Assembly: GCA_958370785.1 (NCBI GenBank)
Contig: CATXKN010000005.1
Span: 62,001 to 126,000, forward strand
Direction: 5' to 3'
Length of the DNA: 64,000 nt
From: an uncultured Collinsella sp.
GTDB taxonomy: Bacteria; Actinomycetota; Coriobacteriia; Coriobacteriales; Coriobacteriaceae
This document shows positions 44,658-53,322 of this stretch, piece by piece. Below the pieces are notes generated by a model. That model searched no databases. It was not told the DNA's origin and was given only the letters and a program-made list of their open reading frames with translations. Positions within the stretch are counted from its first letter, which is position 1. The number at the start of each line of letters is the position of its first letter. The position numbers were made by a program, and so were the translations under genes.

Positions 44658-46394
44658 CTACTCACCTCCCTTCATCTGCGATTCCGCGATAGCGCGGTAC
44701 ACCTCGCAGGTTTCCATGAGCTCGTCGTGCGTGCCTAGGCCCACAATCTCGCCGTCTTTGAGCACCACGATCTGATCGGCATGCAAAATAGTCGAGATGC
44801 GCTGGGCGATGATGAGCACCGCGGCATCGCGCGTCTCGTCCTGCAGCGCATGGCGCAGGGCGGCATCGGTCTTAAAGTCCAGGGCCGAAAAACTGTCATC
44901 GAAGATATATAGATCGGCATGCTTCATGAGCGCACGGGCAATGGCCAGGCGCTGACGCTGACCGCCAGAGAAGTTCGTACCGCCCTGGGATACCGGTGTA
45001 TCGAGCCCCTGCGGCTGATCGAGCACAAAGGTGCTCTGGGCAACCTCCAGCGCATGGAGCATGTCAGCCTCGGTCGCGCCTTCGTTGCCAAAGCGCAGGT
45101 TGCTTGCAACGGTGCCCGAGAACAGCCACGCCTTCTGCGGCACATAGGCGATACGCCCGCGGATGTCGTCTTGCGAAAGGTCGCGCAGGTCGACGCCGTT
45201 CAGGCGAATGGCGCCCTTCGTGGCATCGTGGAAGCGAAGCAAGAGCTTGGCCACCGTCGACTTGCCCGAACCCGTCGAGCCTACAATCGCCGTGGTCTGG
45301 CCACGGCGGCAGGCAAAACTCAGGTTGCACAGGGTGTCCTCGTCGGCATCGTCAAAACGGAACGACATATGGTCGAACACGGCAACCGCATCGGCACCGT
45401 CAACAGGCTCCGCCACGCACGTATCCAGCGTAGCCTTGCCGTCCACAATGCTCGGCTCGATTTCGAGCACCTGTTGCGCGCGGTTGAGGCACGCCGCAGC
45501 GCGCGGAAGCGTCAGAATCACCATCTGCGCCATCATCACAAAGAACAGGATCAAGATCGCGTATTCCAACACGGCCGAGATGCTGCCGATTTGCATGGCG
45601 TGGACGCCCACGCGGTTGCCACCCACCCACAGCACCGCCACCTCGGCGATATTCATCAAAAAGAAGCTGGAGCTGTCGAGACCCACAAACAGGTGATTGA
45701 CCTTGATGGCGTTGGCCGCGTAATCGCTAAACACCTCGTCCAGGCGCTGCTCCTCGTGGCGCTCCTTGTTAAATGCGCGGATGACGCGCACGCCCACGAT
45801 GTTCTCGCGCAGCACCACGTTCATGCGGTCGATAAAGCTCTGCAGGCGCATAAAGATCGGCGCGGCGTTGGCAACGGTAAAGACCGCCGCCACCAGCACG
45901 ATCGCAACGACTACGCCCAGCAGCGTGCCCATGGCGGGATCGATGAACCAAGCAAAAATGATGCCTGCCACGGCCAAGAACGGCACCGGCAGCACCAGCT
46001 GAATCGTCTGAAGGACAGCTTGCTGAATCACGTTGATGTCGTTGAGCGAGCGCGTGATCATCGAACCCGTGCCAAAGCGTTCAAAGTCGCTAGCGGACAG
46101 CTCGAGCGACTTGTCGTACACGGCATTGCGGATATCGCAGGCCACGTTGGCGGCCAGGCGCGCCGAAAGATAGCAGCCCAGCACCGTGCCGCCGCTGGCC
46201 ATGCCGGTCGCGATAAGCATGTACAGGCCGTTGCGTAAAATATAGTCGATATCGCCCGTGGTAATACCGGTGTTGACCATGTTCGCCAGCATCGTGGGAA
46301 CCAACAGCGTGCCGACGTTATCTATCAGCACCGCAAACAGCGTCACCGCAATCAGACCGCGGTACGGCCTCATAAACCTCATTAAGAGTCGCAT
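44658..46394 (-). CDS. ABC exporter half with degenerate ATP site
   Basis: This 578-aa half transporter has Walker A VGSTGSGKST and signature FSGGQ, but Walker B reads YIFDDSFSALD and the H-loop IIAQRIST. The catalytic Glu and the His are replaced. It is the inactive-site partner of the following gene. It overlaps the upstream MarR gene by 13 bases, so the three genes form an operon. Confidence 0.92.
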   Translation of the reverse strand: MRLLMRFMRPYRGLIAVTLFAVLIDNVGTLLVPTMLANMVNTGITTGDIDYILRNGLYMLIATGMASGGTVLGCYLSARLAANVACDIRNAVYDKSLELSASDFERFGTGSMITRSLNDINVIQQAVLQTIQLVLPVPFLAVAGIIFAWFIDPAMGTLLGVVVAIVLVAAVFTVANAAPIFMRLQSFIDRMNVVLRENIVGVRVIRAFNKERHEEQRLDEVFSDYAANAIKVNHLFVGLDSSSFFLMNIAEVAVLWVGGNRVGVHAMQIGSISAVLEYAILILFFVMMAQMVILTLPRAAACLNRAQQVLEIEPSIVDGKATLDTCVAEPVDGADAVAVFDHMSFRFDDADEDTLCNLSFACRRGQTTAIVGSTGSGKSTVAKLLLRFHDATKGAIRLNGVDLRDLSQDDIRGRIAYVPQKAWLFSGTVASNLRFGNEGATEADMLHALEVAQSTFVLDQPQGLDTPVSQGGTNFSGGQRQRLAIARALMKHADLYIFDDSFSALDFKTDAALRHALQDETRDAAVLIIAQRISTILHADQIVVLKDGEIVGLGTHDELMETCEVYRAIAESQMKGGE

Positions 46395-46882
46395 GTGTCC
46401 CCCTCGCCCTTATCGTCAGCCTCGTTCTCGGCGGCCACTTGCCGTTTAAATGCCTCGCACTCTTCGTTAAGAACATGGGAGAACTTACCGACCAAGCGCA
46501 TGATCTCGCGCTGTTCCCACGGCTCGAGTGCCTCGAATGCCTGTTGCTCGGCTTTTTGCGCCGGCAACGCGTAGCGCTTGGCAAACCGCACGCCTTCTTC
46601 GGTCAGTCGCACAACCTTGTTCTTACGACTGCCCTCGGCAAACTCCAACGTCGCAAGCCCTCGCGCCCTAAGCGTCTTAATCGCCGAATTGATGGTCTGT
46701 TTGCTGTAGAACCATTCACTCGTCAGCCGACTCACGGCAACGCTGCCGCCCGCTGCACTCGTGTCGACGAGCATCCAGTAGGCGCAGTCCGAAAGACCGC
46801 AGGTGCGTGCGAACTCCGAATAGATACGGACAAGCCCGTTGAGCATCCGGTCGAAATCGACCGGGCTAACTGCACTATTCAT
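46382..46882 (-). CDS. MarR-family transcriptional regulator
   Basis: This 166-aa winged-helix regulator has the MarR core VSRLTSEWFYSKQTINSAIKTL and a basic wing (GSRKNKVVRLTEEG). ATG 46882 has GGTGG upstream. It leads an operon with two ABC exporter genes and most likely represses its own promoter until an exported compound binds. Two identical 16-base repeats overlap that promoter. Confidence 0.9.
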   Translation of the reverse strand: MNSAVSPVDFDRMLNGLVRIYSEFARTCGLSDCAYWMLVDTSAAGGSVAVSRLTSEWFYSKQTINSAIKTLRARGLATLEFAEGSRKNKVVRLTEEGVRFAKRYALPAQKAEQQAFEALEPWEQREIMRLVGKFSHVLNEECEAFKRQVAAENEADDKGEGDTCDS

Positions 46883-46898
46883 CTCTCCCACCATTCGA

Positions 46899-46957
46899 TA
46901 GTCCGAGTTTTGACCAATTCATATCTCTACATTAGTCCGAGTTTTGACTATCGTCAA
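46899..46957 (-). promoter_or_regulatory. Promoter and direct-repeat operator of the marR-ABC operon
   Basis: On the minus strand, TTGACG (46952-46957) and TAATGT (46929-46934) are 17 bases apart. An exact 16-base repeat, GTCAAAACTCGGACTA, fills the spacer (46933-46948) and recurs downstream (46899-46914), 34 bases away. Binding of the MarR protein at both would block transcription; the link to MarR is inferred from position. Confidence 0.72.
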
Positions 46958-47000
46958 CAAGTTCGTTGTTTATGGTCGGCTCTTCATAAGCATATCGACA

Positions 47001-47036
47001 AAAAAGACCGCCGGCGCGGGGGGCGGCGCCGGCGGT
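47001..47036 (-). terminator. Terminator of the 96-aa protein gene
   Basis: ACCGCCGGCGC pairs with GCGCCGGCGGT and is followed on the minus strand by TCTTTTTT. Confidence 0.85.
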
Positions 47037-47062
47037 TGCGAGAGAATATCAAGTGTTGGCTG

Positions 47063-47353
47063 TTAAGCAGCGACGGCCTCGTAGACCGTGGCGCCCGAGA
47101 AGCTGTCGTGCAGGCTCTTGCCGCAGATCCACGGCAGTTCGACGACCTCGCAGACCGTGTTGACCAGCTCGGAGCAGTCAGTAAAGTGGCCCTTATCGTT
47201 GAGGGCCTCGCAATCCTGAACACGCCAATAGCCATCGGTGTGCGTGATGTAGTACTCGTGATCGTTAATCGACACAAAAGCGCGCGTCTTGGAACGCAGC
47301 AGCTTCAGAAATCCTTCGAAGTCGGTCTCGACGACATCTCCAGCCTGGAACAT
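47063..47353 (-). CDS. Small acidic protein of unknown function
   Basis: This 96-aa soluble protein (begins MFQAGDVVETDFEGFLKLLR) is rich in acidic and aromatic residues and has four Cys. No known domain is recognised; the start resembles a small beta-barrel (GDVVETD, AFVSINDHEYYI). It has a strong ribosome site (AGGAGG, 7 bases before ATG) and its own terminator, so it is very likely a real gene. No operon partner. Confidence 0.75.
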   Translation of the reverse strand: MFQAGDVVETDFEGFLKLLRSKTRAFVSINDHEYYITHTDGYWRVQDCEALNDKGHFTDCSELVNTVCEVVELPWICGKSLHDSFSGATVYEAVAA

Positions 47354-47458
47354 GATTTACCTCCTGGCCCGGCGCCACCATGGCGCGTTGATAAACGTTG
47401 GTGCTCCTTTAGTAAAACCTTTATCAGAGCTTATGCGCACATCATTTAGGCAAGTGGT

Positions 47459-47480
47459 AAAAAACCGCAGGGTAGACGGG
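47459..47480 (+). repeat. Copy of a dispersed ~21-bp motif
   Basis: AAAAAACCGCAGGGTAGACG matches the interior of the inverted-repeat element at 6698-6717 with one inserted base. It lies in a 290-base gap with several short pairings but no gene. Confidence 0.45.
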
Positions 47481-47643
47481 ATAAAACGTTTAACCATCCC
47501 ACCGGTTTATCACATTCTGGCTGAAGTTTTATGCAAACCAACTTTTCCACTTGGTAGCTTGCATTGTTTGGGGCCGGCTGCGCGATTACGGTTTTGGTTC
47601 GGCGGGCAAGAACGAGGCAACGAAACCAACGTCAGGAGGACCC

Positions 47644-48171
47644 ATGGAGACCATCGAAGCGCTCATCCACCGCCGCAGCTGCCGCAAATACAGCGATCGC
47701 CCTGTCGAGGCCGAGAAGCTCGCACGCATTATCGAAGCCGGCCAGTACGCGCCGAGCGGCATGGGACGCCAGCCGGTGACATTTGTCGCCGTTACCGACC
47801 CCGCAACCGTCGAGCGTCTCTCGCAACTCAACGCACAAGTTATGGGCAGCGAGGGAGATCCCTTCTACGGCGCCAAGACCGTTGTGGTGGTGCTCGTCGA
47901 CCGCAGCGTGCCCACGCACCTGGAAGACGGCTCGCTCGCCATGGGCAACCTGCTCAACGCAGCCTATGCGCTGGGCGTTGATTCGTGTTGGATCCACCGC
48001 GCGCACGAGGTCTTTGACTCACCCGAGGGACTGGAACTGCTGGCCAAGTGGGGTCTGCCCGCCGACGGAAGCCTGCGCGGTGTAGGCAATTGCATTCTGG
48101 GCTACGCCAAGGACACGCTACCCGAGCCCAAACCCCGCCGTGACAACGTGGTGTATGTTCCGCCGTTCTAA
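47644..48171 (+). CDS. Nitroreductase-family protein
   Basis: This 175-aa FMN protein has HRRSCRKY near residue 9, AGQYAPSGMGRQP near residue 32 and ALGVDSCWIHRA near residue 109. AGGAGGA lies just before ATG 47644. It reduces nitro- or quinone-type compounds, or may be a general FMN oxidoreductase. It stands alone. Confidence 0.9.
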   Translation: METIEALIHRRSCRKYSDRPVEAEKLARIIEAGQYAPSGMGRQPVTFVAVTDPATVERLSQLNAQVMGSEGDPFYGAKTVVVVLVDRSVPTHLEDGSLAMGNLLNAAYALGVDSCWIHRAHEVFDSPEGLELLAKWGLPADGSLRGVGNCILGYAKDTLPEPKPRRDNVVYVPPF

Positions 48172-48261
48172 CGAACGGCGGACCCGTTGACGCTGCGCGG
48201 GCCGCTCGCTGTTGGTGCCTGACATCGAGTGAGCTACTGTTGACATCCGGCACCTGGGCAG

Positions 48262-49539
48262 CTAATTAACGGGGTGGTAGAAAGTATCGACGACCGTTTG
48301 CTTTACGTTGTCCTGGTCCAGGTAGAACTCGGCGAAGGTGTCGCCCTGCTGCATGGTGCCCTGCAGCGTCACGACATCAAACGAAGTCAGGCCGTGCTCG
48401 AGCATCGTGGTCGCCAGATAGCTGAACTCATCGAGACCCAAATTGGTCCACGTATAGTCGCCCATGGCCTGATACAGGCTGATGAGCATGGCGGGGTTGC
48501 TCTTGGCACTGCTGAGCACCTTCGATGCAAACGCCTGCACGTAGCTCACCTGTCGCGCTGTACGATCCAGCGAAGACGTCAGATTCGTCGTGTCGCGCCA
48601 CTGCACATACTTTTCCGCCGTTGTACCAAACAGCGTGGTCTCCTGACCCTCGACAACCGACGTGCCCGGCACAGTCTGCGTAGGCACCAGCGTCACGCCG
48701 CCGATGGAGTCATTAATGGGAGCCACGCCCTCGATATTGAGCGTGTAGTAATAGTCGACCGGAATGTTATCGAGCACGCGCGAGGCAGCGGCGGCCGTCA
48801 GCGCCGATGAGTTGTCGCCATCGGTGCCATAGGCAAACTGCAAGCACAGCTGCTCGGTCACCTGACCGGCAAACGAACCATTGGAATACGTATCTACGGC
48901 AACCATGCTGTCACGCGGGATGATAATGCCGCGGGCCTCGCCCGTGTCGGTATTAAGCGCTACGACCATCACGGTATCGGACTGGCCCTTCTGGGTGCCG
49001 TCATCGTTGTTGCGGCCATCAAAGCCGATAAACGCCACCGTGGCCATATGCTTGTTGAGCGCATACTTCTTACCGTTATAGGTAATGGTGTCGCCCTTGG
49101 CCTTAATGACCTTTTCGGTCTTTTCCTCAATCTTCTTTTTGCCTTGGTTCACGCTGTGATTCACAAAGCCCCAGCCGGCAGCAGCAACCGCACCAATCAC
49201 GAGCAGCACGATCAGCAGCGTGCGGATACGGCGGCGGCGCTTGATGCGCTTGATCGACTCTTTGGAGCGTCGACGACGCTGAGGTCCCGCCTCATCAAGC
49301 GAAGGCCACTCTACCTCATCAACAGGCTGCGCCGCAGCTTCATCGGTCTTTGCCGATGCGTCGGACGGAGCATCGTCCTTGCTCTTGGATTTTTCGCCAG
49401 ATTGAGGCGTCGGAGTGTCTTTGGCCTCCCATTGAGGCTCGACAGGCTCCGCCGCATCCTGAACCTGCTGCTCGGGATTGTTTACTTGATTTTCGTCGGG
49501 ATCCACCGCATCGATAAAGTGCTTGCCACGGGGGTTCAT
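48262..49539 (-). CDS. LytR-CpsA-Psr (LCP) family cell-wall polymer ligase
   Basis: This 425-aa protein has a long disordered cytoplasmic N-terminus (residues 1-100, Pro/Glu/Lys-rich then Arg-rich), one TM helix (about 105-125) and an extracellular LCP domain with ATVAFIGFDGR, GQSDTVMVV, IIIPRDSMV and an Arg in VQWRD. The family attaches teichoic acid or capsule-like polymers, or glycoproteins, to peptidoglycan. Its ATG directly follows the stop of the sortase gene, so the two are co-translated. Confidence 0.92.
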   Translation of the reverse strand: MNPRGKHFIDAVDPDENQVNNPEQQVQDAAEPVEPQWEAKDTPTPQSGEKSKSKDDAPSDASAKTDEAAAQPVDEVEWPSLDEAGPQRRRRSKESIKRIKRRRRIRTLLIVLLVIGAVAAAGWGFVNHSVNQGKKKIEEKTEKVIKAKGDTITYNGKKYALNKHMATVAFIGFDGRNNDDGTQKGQSDTVMVVALNTDTGEARGIIIPRDSMVAVDTYSNGSFAGQVTEQLCLQFAYGTDGDNSSALTAAAASRVLDNIPVDYYYTLNIEGVAPINDSIGGVTLVPTQTVPGTSVVEGQETTLFGTTAEKYVQWRDTTNLTSSLDRTARQVSYVQAFASKVLSSAKSNPAMLISLYQAMGDYTWTNLGLDEFSYLATTMLEHGLTSFDVVTLQGTMQQGDTFAEFYLDQDNVKQTVVDTFYHPVN

Positions 49540-49541
49540 GA

Positions 49542-50360
49542 CTATTTTGTCTCCTGGTCGCTTGTTAACACACCGCTCACAATATAGCGCGAGTTGCCCT
49601 GCGAACTATCGAGCATGCAGGTGCTCAACTGTACAATCTTACTATCTGCATCAAGTGTCACGCCGTCACGTACATTTTTGAGCAATGCGTCCGGATTACA
49701 GACCGAATTAAAGTAGTCCTGGCGCACGGCAGGGTCGGCAAAGTTAAACGAGTTGAGAATGTGGCGATCGTCATATTGATAGGCCGAGACAATCTTGTAC
49801 TTCAGAATATGGCCCGGCGTGTAGATATAGAACTCGGTGTTCTCGTTAAAGAAGTCCGCGTCCTCAAAGTTATGCAAGTTGTGGAACACACCGCCGTTCA
49901 CATGGCCGTAGATCACCGTGACGGGATCGCTAAAGTCGCGCGCGTTTGCCATCTGGCTAAATGCTGTGCCATACGGGTCGTACTTGCCGTCCTTGTCGTG
50001 GTCCAGATAAAACAGGTCGTCCGTCGTGCTCTGCAGCAAGGGCGTGTTGATATCCGCACCCGGAATGTAGAGCCACGCATAGATATCGGCATTCTCTTGA
50101 ATGAGCGGAGCGAAGTCGATGGGGTTGTCCGGCAGCTCCTTGCCCTTTGATTCGACCTTCGTGGCGGGCTTGCCTGTTGCACTCATCTCCTCGGCGCGCT
50201 GCTGCTCTAGATGATTCATATAGAGCACGTAGCCGCCGCAGCCGACTGCGACCAGCAACAACACTACGAAAACGCCCTTGAGCATCGTGGCGCGACGCTT
50301 TTTGTCCGAGTCGCCCATATGCTTAACTTCCATATGCTTGCCCTGCGGCTGCTGTGCCAT
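49542..50360 (-). CDS. Class B sortase
   Basis: This 272-aa transpeptidase has an N-terminal TM anchor (about 27-48) and a sortase domain with the catalytic triad visible: His in YGHVN (H153), Cys in QLSTC (C248) and Arg in NSRYIV (R258). It would cleave LPXTG-like signals and attach proteins to the cell wall or pilus. AAGGGAAC precedes the ATG. It lies between a small SPATG-bearing surface protein and an LCP ligase on the same strand. Confidence 0.93.
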   Translation of the reverse strand: MAQQPQGKHMEVKHMGDSDKKRRATMLKGVFVVLLLVAVGCGGYVLYMNHLEQQRAEEMSATGKPATKVESKGKELPDNPIDFAPLIQENADIYAWLYIPGADINTPLLQSTTDDLFYLDHDKDGKYDPYGTAFSQMANARDFSDPVTVIYGHVNGGVFHNLHNFEDADFFNENTEFYIYTPGHILKYKIVSAYQYDDRHILNSFNFADPAVRQDYFNSVCNPDALLKNVRDGVTLDADSKIVQLSTCMLDSSQGNSRYIVSGVLTSDQETK

Positions 50361-50389
50361 GGTGTTCCCTTACCCTGTAAATCGGCCAA

Positions 50390-50417
50390 AAAAAGGACCC
50401 GCACAAGTACGGGTCCT
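50390..50417 (-). terminator. Strong terminator between the SPATG surface protein and sortase genes
   Basis: AGGACCCG pairs with CGGGTCCT and is followed on the minus strand by TTTTTTT. It separates the substrate gene from the sortase and LCP genes. Confidence 0.85.
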
Positions 50418-50446
50418 CAAATCTTACGGTTGAAACCGTGTGAGTG

Positions 50447-51010
50447 CTAGTTGTTCTTGCGAAGAGCAACAAAAGCGCAGGCAGCGCCAGCAGCGGCAAC
50501 AGCAGCCACAGCGGCAACAGCGGTGGTGTTCACACCGGTAGCCGGGGACTTAGCACCGTTGTCGGTGGTAGCAGCGCCAGCAGCGGTCTTCTCAGCCACG
50601 ATGGTGTAGGTGGAGAGCTTGGTGACCTTAAAGGTAACATTGCCGTTGTTGTCGGCAGTGAGGTTCAGGGTCTCCTTGCTACCGTCGTTGTGCTGGACAT
50701 AGACGGTAACCTTGGCGTTGGCGTAAGCCTTGCCAAGGGTGAAGGTGACGGTCAGCGGGTTGGACTCAGAAACGGTACCCTCGACGGTCTCGGTGATCTC
50801 AAAGGAAGCGACCACGTTGGCGTTGGCAGGGGTGCCCTCGGCGTTCTTGGTGGTGGAAACAACCTTGACGTTAGCGTTGTTAACGCTGGCGGTCACGTTG
50901 TTGGCGCCGGTGGCGGTGGTGTTGGCAGGGCTCGGGGCGGCGAAAGCAGCCACGGGCAGAGCCAGGGCAAGAGCGAGAACGCTCAGTGCTGCCATGAATC
51001 TCTTCTTCAT
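50447..51010 (-). CDS. Small sortase-anchored surface protein (SPATG)
   Basis: This 187-aa protein has a signal peptide (MKKRFMAALSVLALALALP, cleavage near AFA-AP) and an Asn/Thr/Val-rich extracellular beta domain (residues 27-145). A sorting signal SPATG at residue 155 is followed by an Ala/Val-rich helix and RKNN. The single small domain resembles a short Ig-like or Cna-B-like module. It is 86 bases upstream of the class B sortase and is probably its substrate. The T-rich terminator after it suggests it is expressed above the sortase. Confidence 0.85.
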   Translation of the reverse strand: MKKRFMAALSVLALALALPVAAFAAPSPANTTATGANNVTASVNNANVKVVSTTKNAEGTPANANVVASFEITETVEGTVSESNPLTVTFTLGKAYANAKVTVYVQHNDGSKETLNLTADNNGNVTFKVTKLSTYTIVAEKTAAGAATTDNGAKSPATGVNTTAVAAVAAVAAAGAACAFVALRKNN

Positions 51011-51170
51011 GTTAGGTACTCCTCAACTTGCAGCTTGTGGACCTTTAAGTGCCTAGTAGTATATCCCTTTTTTATAAATTGTGACTAATGAGTTCTATAT
51101 GAAACAACATTGCTGCTTTTTTGCTCACTCATTGGCCCCAAACAGCGACTTAGTGTGATGGTTCTGTGAC

Positions 51171-51755
51171 TTATTGGCCTTGTGCCACGGGCGTGACCTG
51201 CGAACCCACGCCGTTTGCACCGGTTTCGCTATCCTCGCTGTCCGCATCCTCGCCCTTTTGGGCATCGGCGATCGTTGCGGCAGCGGCAACGATACCGCGC
51301 TGAGGCGCCACGCCCGTCTGTGTCTGAGCGCCCTCGACAAGCTCCGTGCCGGCATGCGCGAGCTCAGCAGATTTGAACATCGCACTCAGGTCGACCCCGC
51401 CGCCAGCGTAGCCGAGTGCGGCAAGTGCGATCACAATCACCGCAACAACGACCGCAATCGGAACATAACGATGCCAACCAGCAGGATTGAGCCCACTGCG
51501 GCGAGCAGCGCCACGGCTAATGTAGCCAAGCGTTCCGTCGTGCTTGAGCTTAGAGCCCACCACGCGCTTGCGCCCCCACAGCGTCGACTCGGCCTGCATG
51601 GCCAAGCGAGCGCTTGCCGAAGGATAGCCGTATTTGGTGCGCTTGAACGAACCGTCGAACCCCGACGCGTGCTTGCCCCACGTCCGGGACGTCGTGCGGC
51701 GGTTAACTGGAGCCGGGCTCCGTCTATTCCGGTTTGGTTTTGAAGTCTCCGCCAT
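51171..51755 (-). CDS. Single-pass membrane protein of unknown function
   Basis: This 194-aa protein has a basic N-terminal cytoplasmic region of about 95 residues (RRSPAPVNRRTTSRTWGKHA), one TM helix (YVPIAVVVAVIVIALAALGY) and an acidic Ala/Thr/Gly-rich exterior region. It matches no domain I know. Start ATG 51755 is tentative, as the ribosome site is weak. It is 84 bases downstream of the NtrC-like regulator gene on the same strand, so the two may be linked. Confidence 0.6.
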   Translation of the reverse strand: MAETSKPNRNRRSPAPVNRRTTSRTWGKHASGFDGSFKRTKYGYPSASARLAMQAESTLWGRKRVVGSKLKHDGTLGYISRGAARRSGLNPAGWHRYVPIAVVVAVIVIALAALGYAGGGVDLSAMFKSAELAHAGTELVEGAQTQTGVAPQRGIVAAAATIADAQKGEDADSEDSETGANGVGSQVTPVAQGQ

Positions 51756-51839
51756 ACGCCCCCGCACGCCGTAACACAATCGAAACATTACTGCTTTGGA
51801 CTGTAGCACACGCGCCGCACGCGGTCACGGGCGCCTCGC

Positions 51840-53057
51840 TCAGCGGTCGTCGTCCTTCAACAAGCGCCACAGGGTCGTGCGGCTTATTCCCAGCACCTCG
51901 GCAGCGCGGGTCCGGTTGCCCTGAAGGTGGCCTACGACCAGCCGCGCGATGTCCCGTTCGGTATCGGCCAGTGGACGCAGGATATACAGGTCGCTGTCGA
52001 GCGTCGGAGCGCCAAAGGTTGCGGTTTTGATGACGTCCTCCTGGGCGAGCACCTCCTCTGCCACCGCGCGCTCCGCCACACCCGACCCTACTAATATATA
52101 GAGTCGTTCCGAGACCTCGCGAAGCTGCAGATAGTTGCGTGGCCAGCGATAGCCGTTGAGCGTCGAGGCAGCCTCCTCGGACATACTCGGAGCGGCAGTT
52201 CCAAAGACATCTGACAGATATGACAAATACTGCGCAACCTTTTTCGATGCGCCACCCTGCTCGGCAATCGCAGGCGCCACACTTACTGCGCACGCCAAGC
52301 GCTCGGTTACAAAAGCGGCCTGATCACTTTCGCCACCGCCCGGCATATCGTTTGCCGTCAGAACCACATGGCAACGCGCGCCCAGCGCCGTGTCGGTCAT
52401 CGTGGAGACAAGCTCGCGCAGACGATGCGGCGAAAGTGCATGCCAGCCGCCAATACAAAGGGTCAGCCTTGCCTGGAACAGCGGCGATTCCGAGCTTTTG
52501 AGCAGATGGCGCCAGCCGCGATCTGTGAGCTCGTCAAGTGCCACGGACACAAAGGGTTCGTCAGCATAAGGACCATCCAGATAGAGGCGTTTTGCAATCT
52601 CTGCCTGGCCAGCACCCAGCTCGCCCTCCAACATGAGGGGCACGCCGCGGGCATAGCTTTCGCAGACGGGGCCAGCGACCGCGGCGGCACCCTCGACAAT
52701 GCCGTACGCGCTTGCCTCGTAGCGCGCCTCGACCTCATCTGCATTAAGCCACTCAATACCCGCGTGCGCCGCCGCACCGTGCACCTCGCGGACCACGACC
52801 ACCCAAAGCGCGCCGTATTCCTTGGCGACCGGACGCACCGTGAGGCTCAAGCGCCCTCCCGCATGCCCCATCACCAGGCGCGTGCCGCTACCCACGCGCC
52901 CCAGGCGCTCGGCGACAAATGCCGCGACATCTTGCTCGAGCGCGACATCATCCATGGTCGAAATCGCCACGCGTCCACGCCCATCGATTGCCAACGCCGA
53001 GGCCCCGGCAGCAGCCAAGGCCTCGATCAAGATTTGTAGCTTGGCGTCACTGTTCAT
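51840..53057 (-). CDS. NtrC-like regulator with a degenerate AAA+ domain
   Basis: This 405-aa protein has an N-terminal sensory region (1-120), a sigma-54-activator-like central region (about 125-340) and a C-terminal Fis-type HTH (NRTRAAEVLGISRTTLWRLL). The central region keeps the layout and the YRWPRNYLQLREV block equivalent to YPWPGNVREL, but the Walker A position reads EGELGAGQAEI with Gln in place of the catalytic Lys. I see no GAFTGA loop. It probably binds DNA without ATP-driven sigma-54 activation. Start ATG 53057 is chosen over the upstream extension. Confidence 0.75.
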   Translation of the reverse strand: MNSDAKLQILIEALAAAGASALAIDGRGRVAISTMDDVALEQDVAAFVAERLGRVGSGTRLVMGHAGGRLSLTVRPVAKEYGALWVVVVREVHGAAAHAGIEWLNADEVEARYEASAYGIVEGAAAVAGPVCESYARGVPLMLEGELGAGQAEIAKRLYLDGPYADEPFVSVALDELTDRGWRHLLKSSESPLFQARLTLCIGGWHALSPHRLRELVSTMTDTALGARCHVVLTANDMPGGGESDQAAFVTERLACAVSVAPAIAEQGGASKKVAQYLSYLSDVFGTAAPSMSEEAASTLNGYRWPRNYLQLREVSERLYILVGSGVAERAVAEEVLAQEDVIKTATFGAPTLDSDLYILRPLADTERDIARLVVGHLQGNRTRAAEVLGISRTTLWRLLKDDDR

Positions 53058-53322
53058 ATTGCGCCCCGTCCTCGGCGCCACGCCGCCACCGACGGCTGCG
53101 CGAGCGAGTGTTTCAAAATTGAACGATATTGCTCACCAAACACTATAGGGCAGAAGCCACCGTCCTGCGAGTATATGAGTTGCCCCGCATCGCCATCCTG
53201 GCGGGGCGATAAGAGCTCTTCGGGACCTATCAACCTGCGGACAAGCCATACCCGCAAGAGCTCCTATCGCTCCACCGCGGACATGCGCTCGCCAGCACGC
53301 AGCACGCAAATCAGTTACTTCT

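Noticed and set aside
53182..53206. GCCCCGC/GCGGGGC hairpin as terminator of the yeiH gene
   Set aside because: It is over 100 bases past the stop codon and has no T-run on the minus strand.
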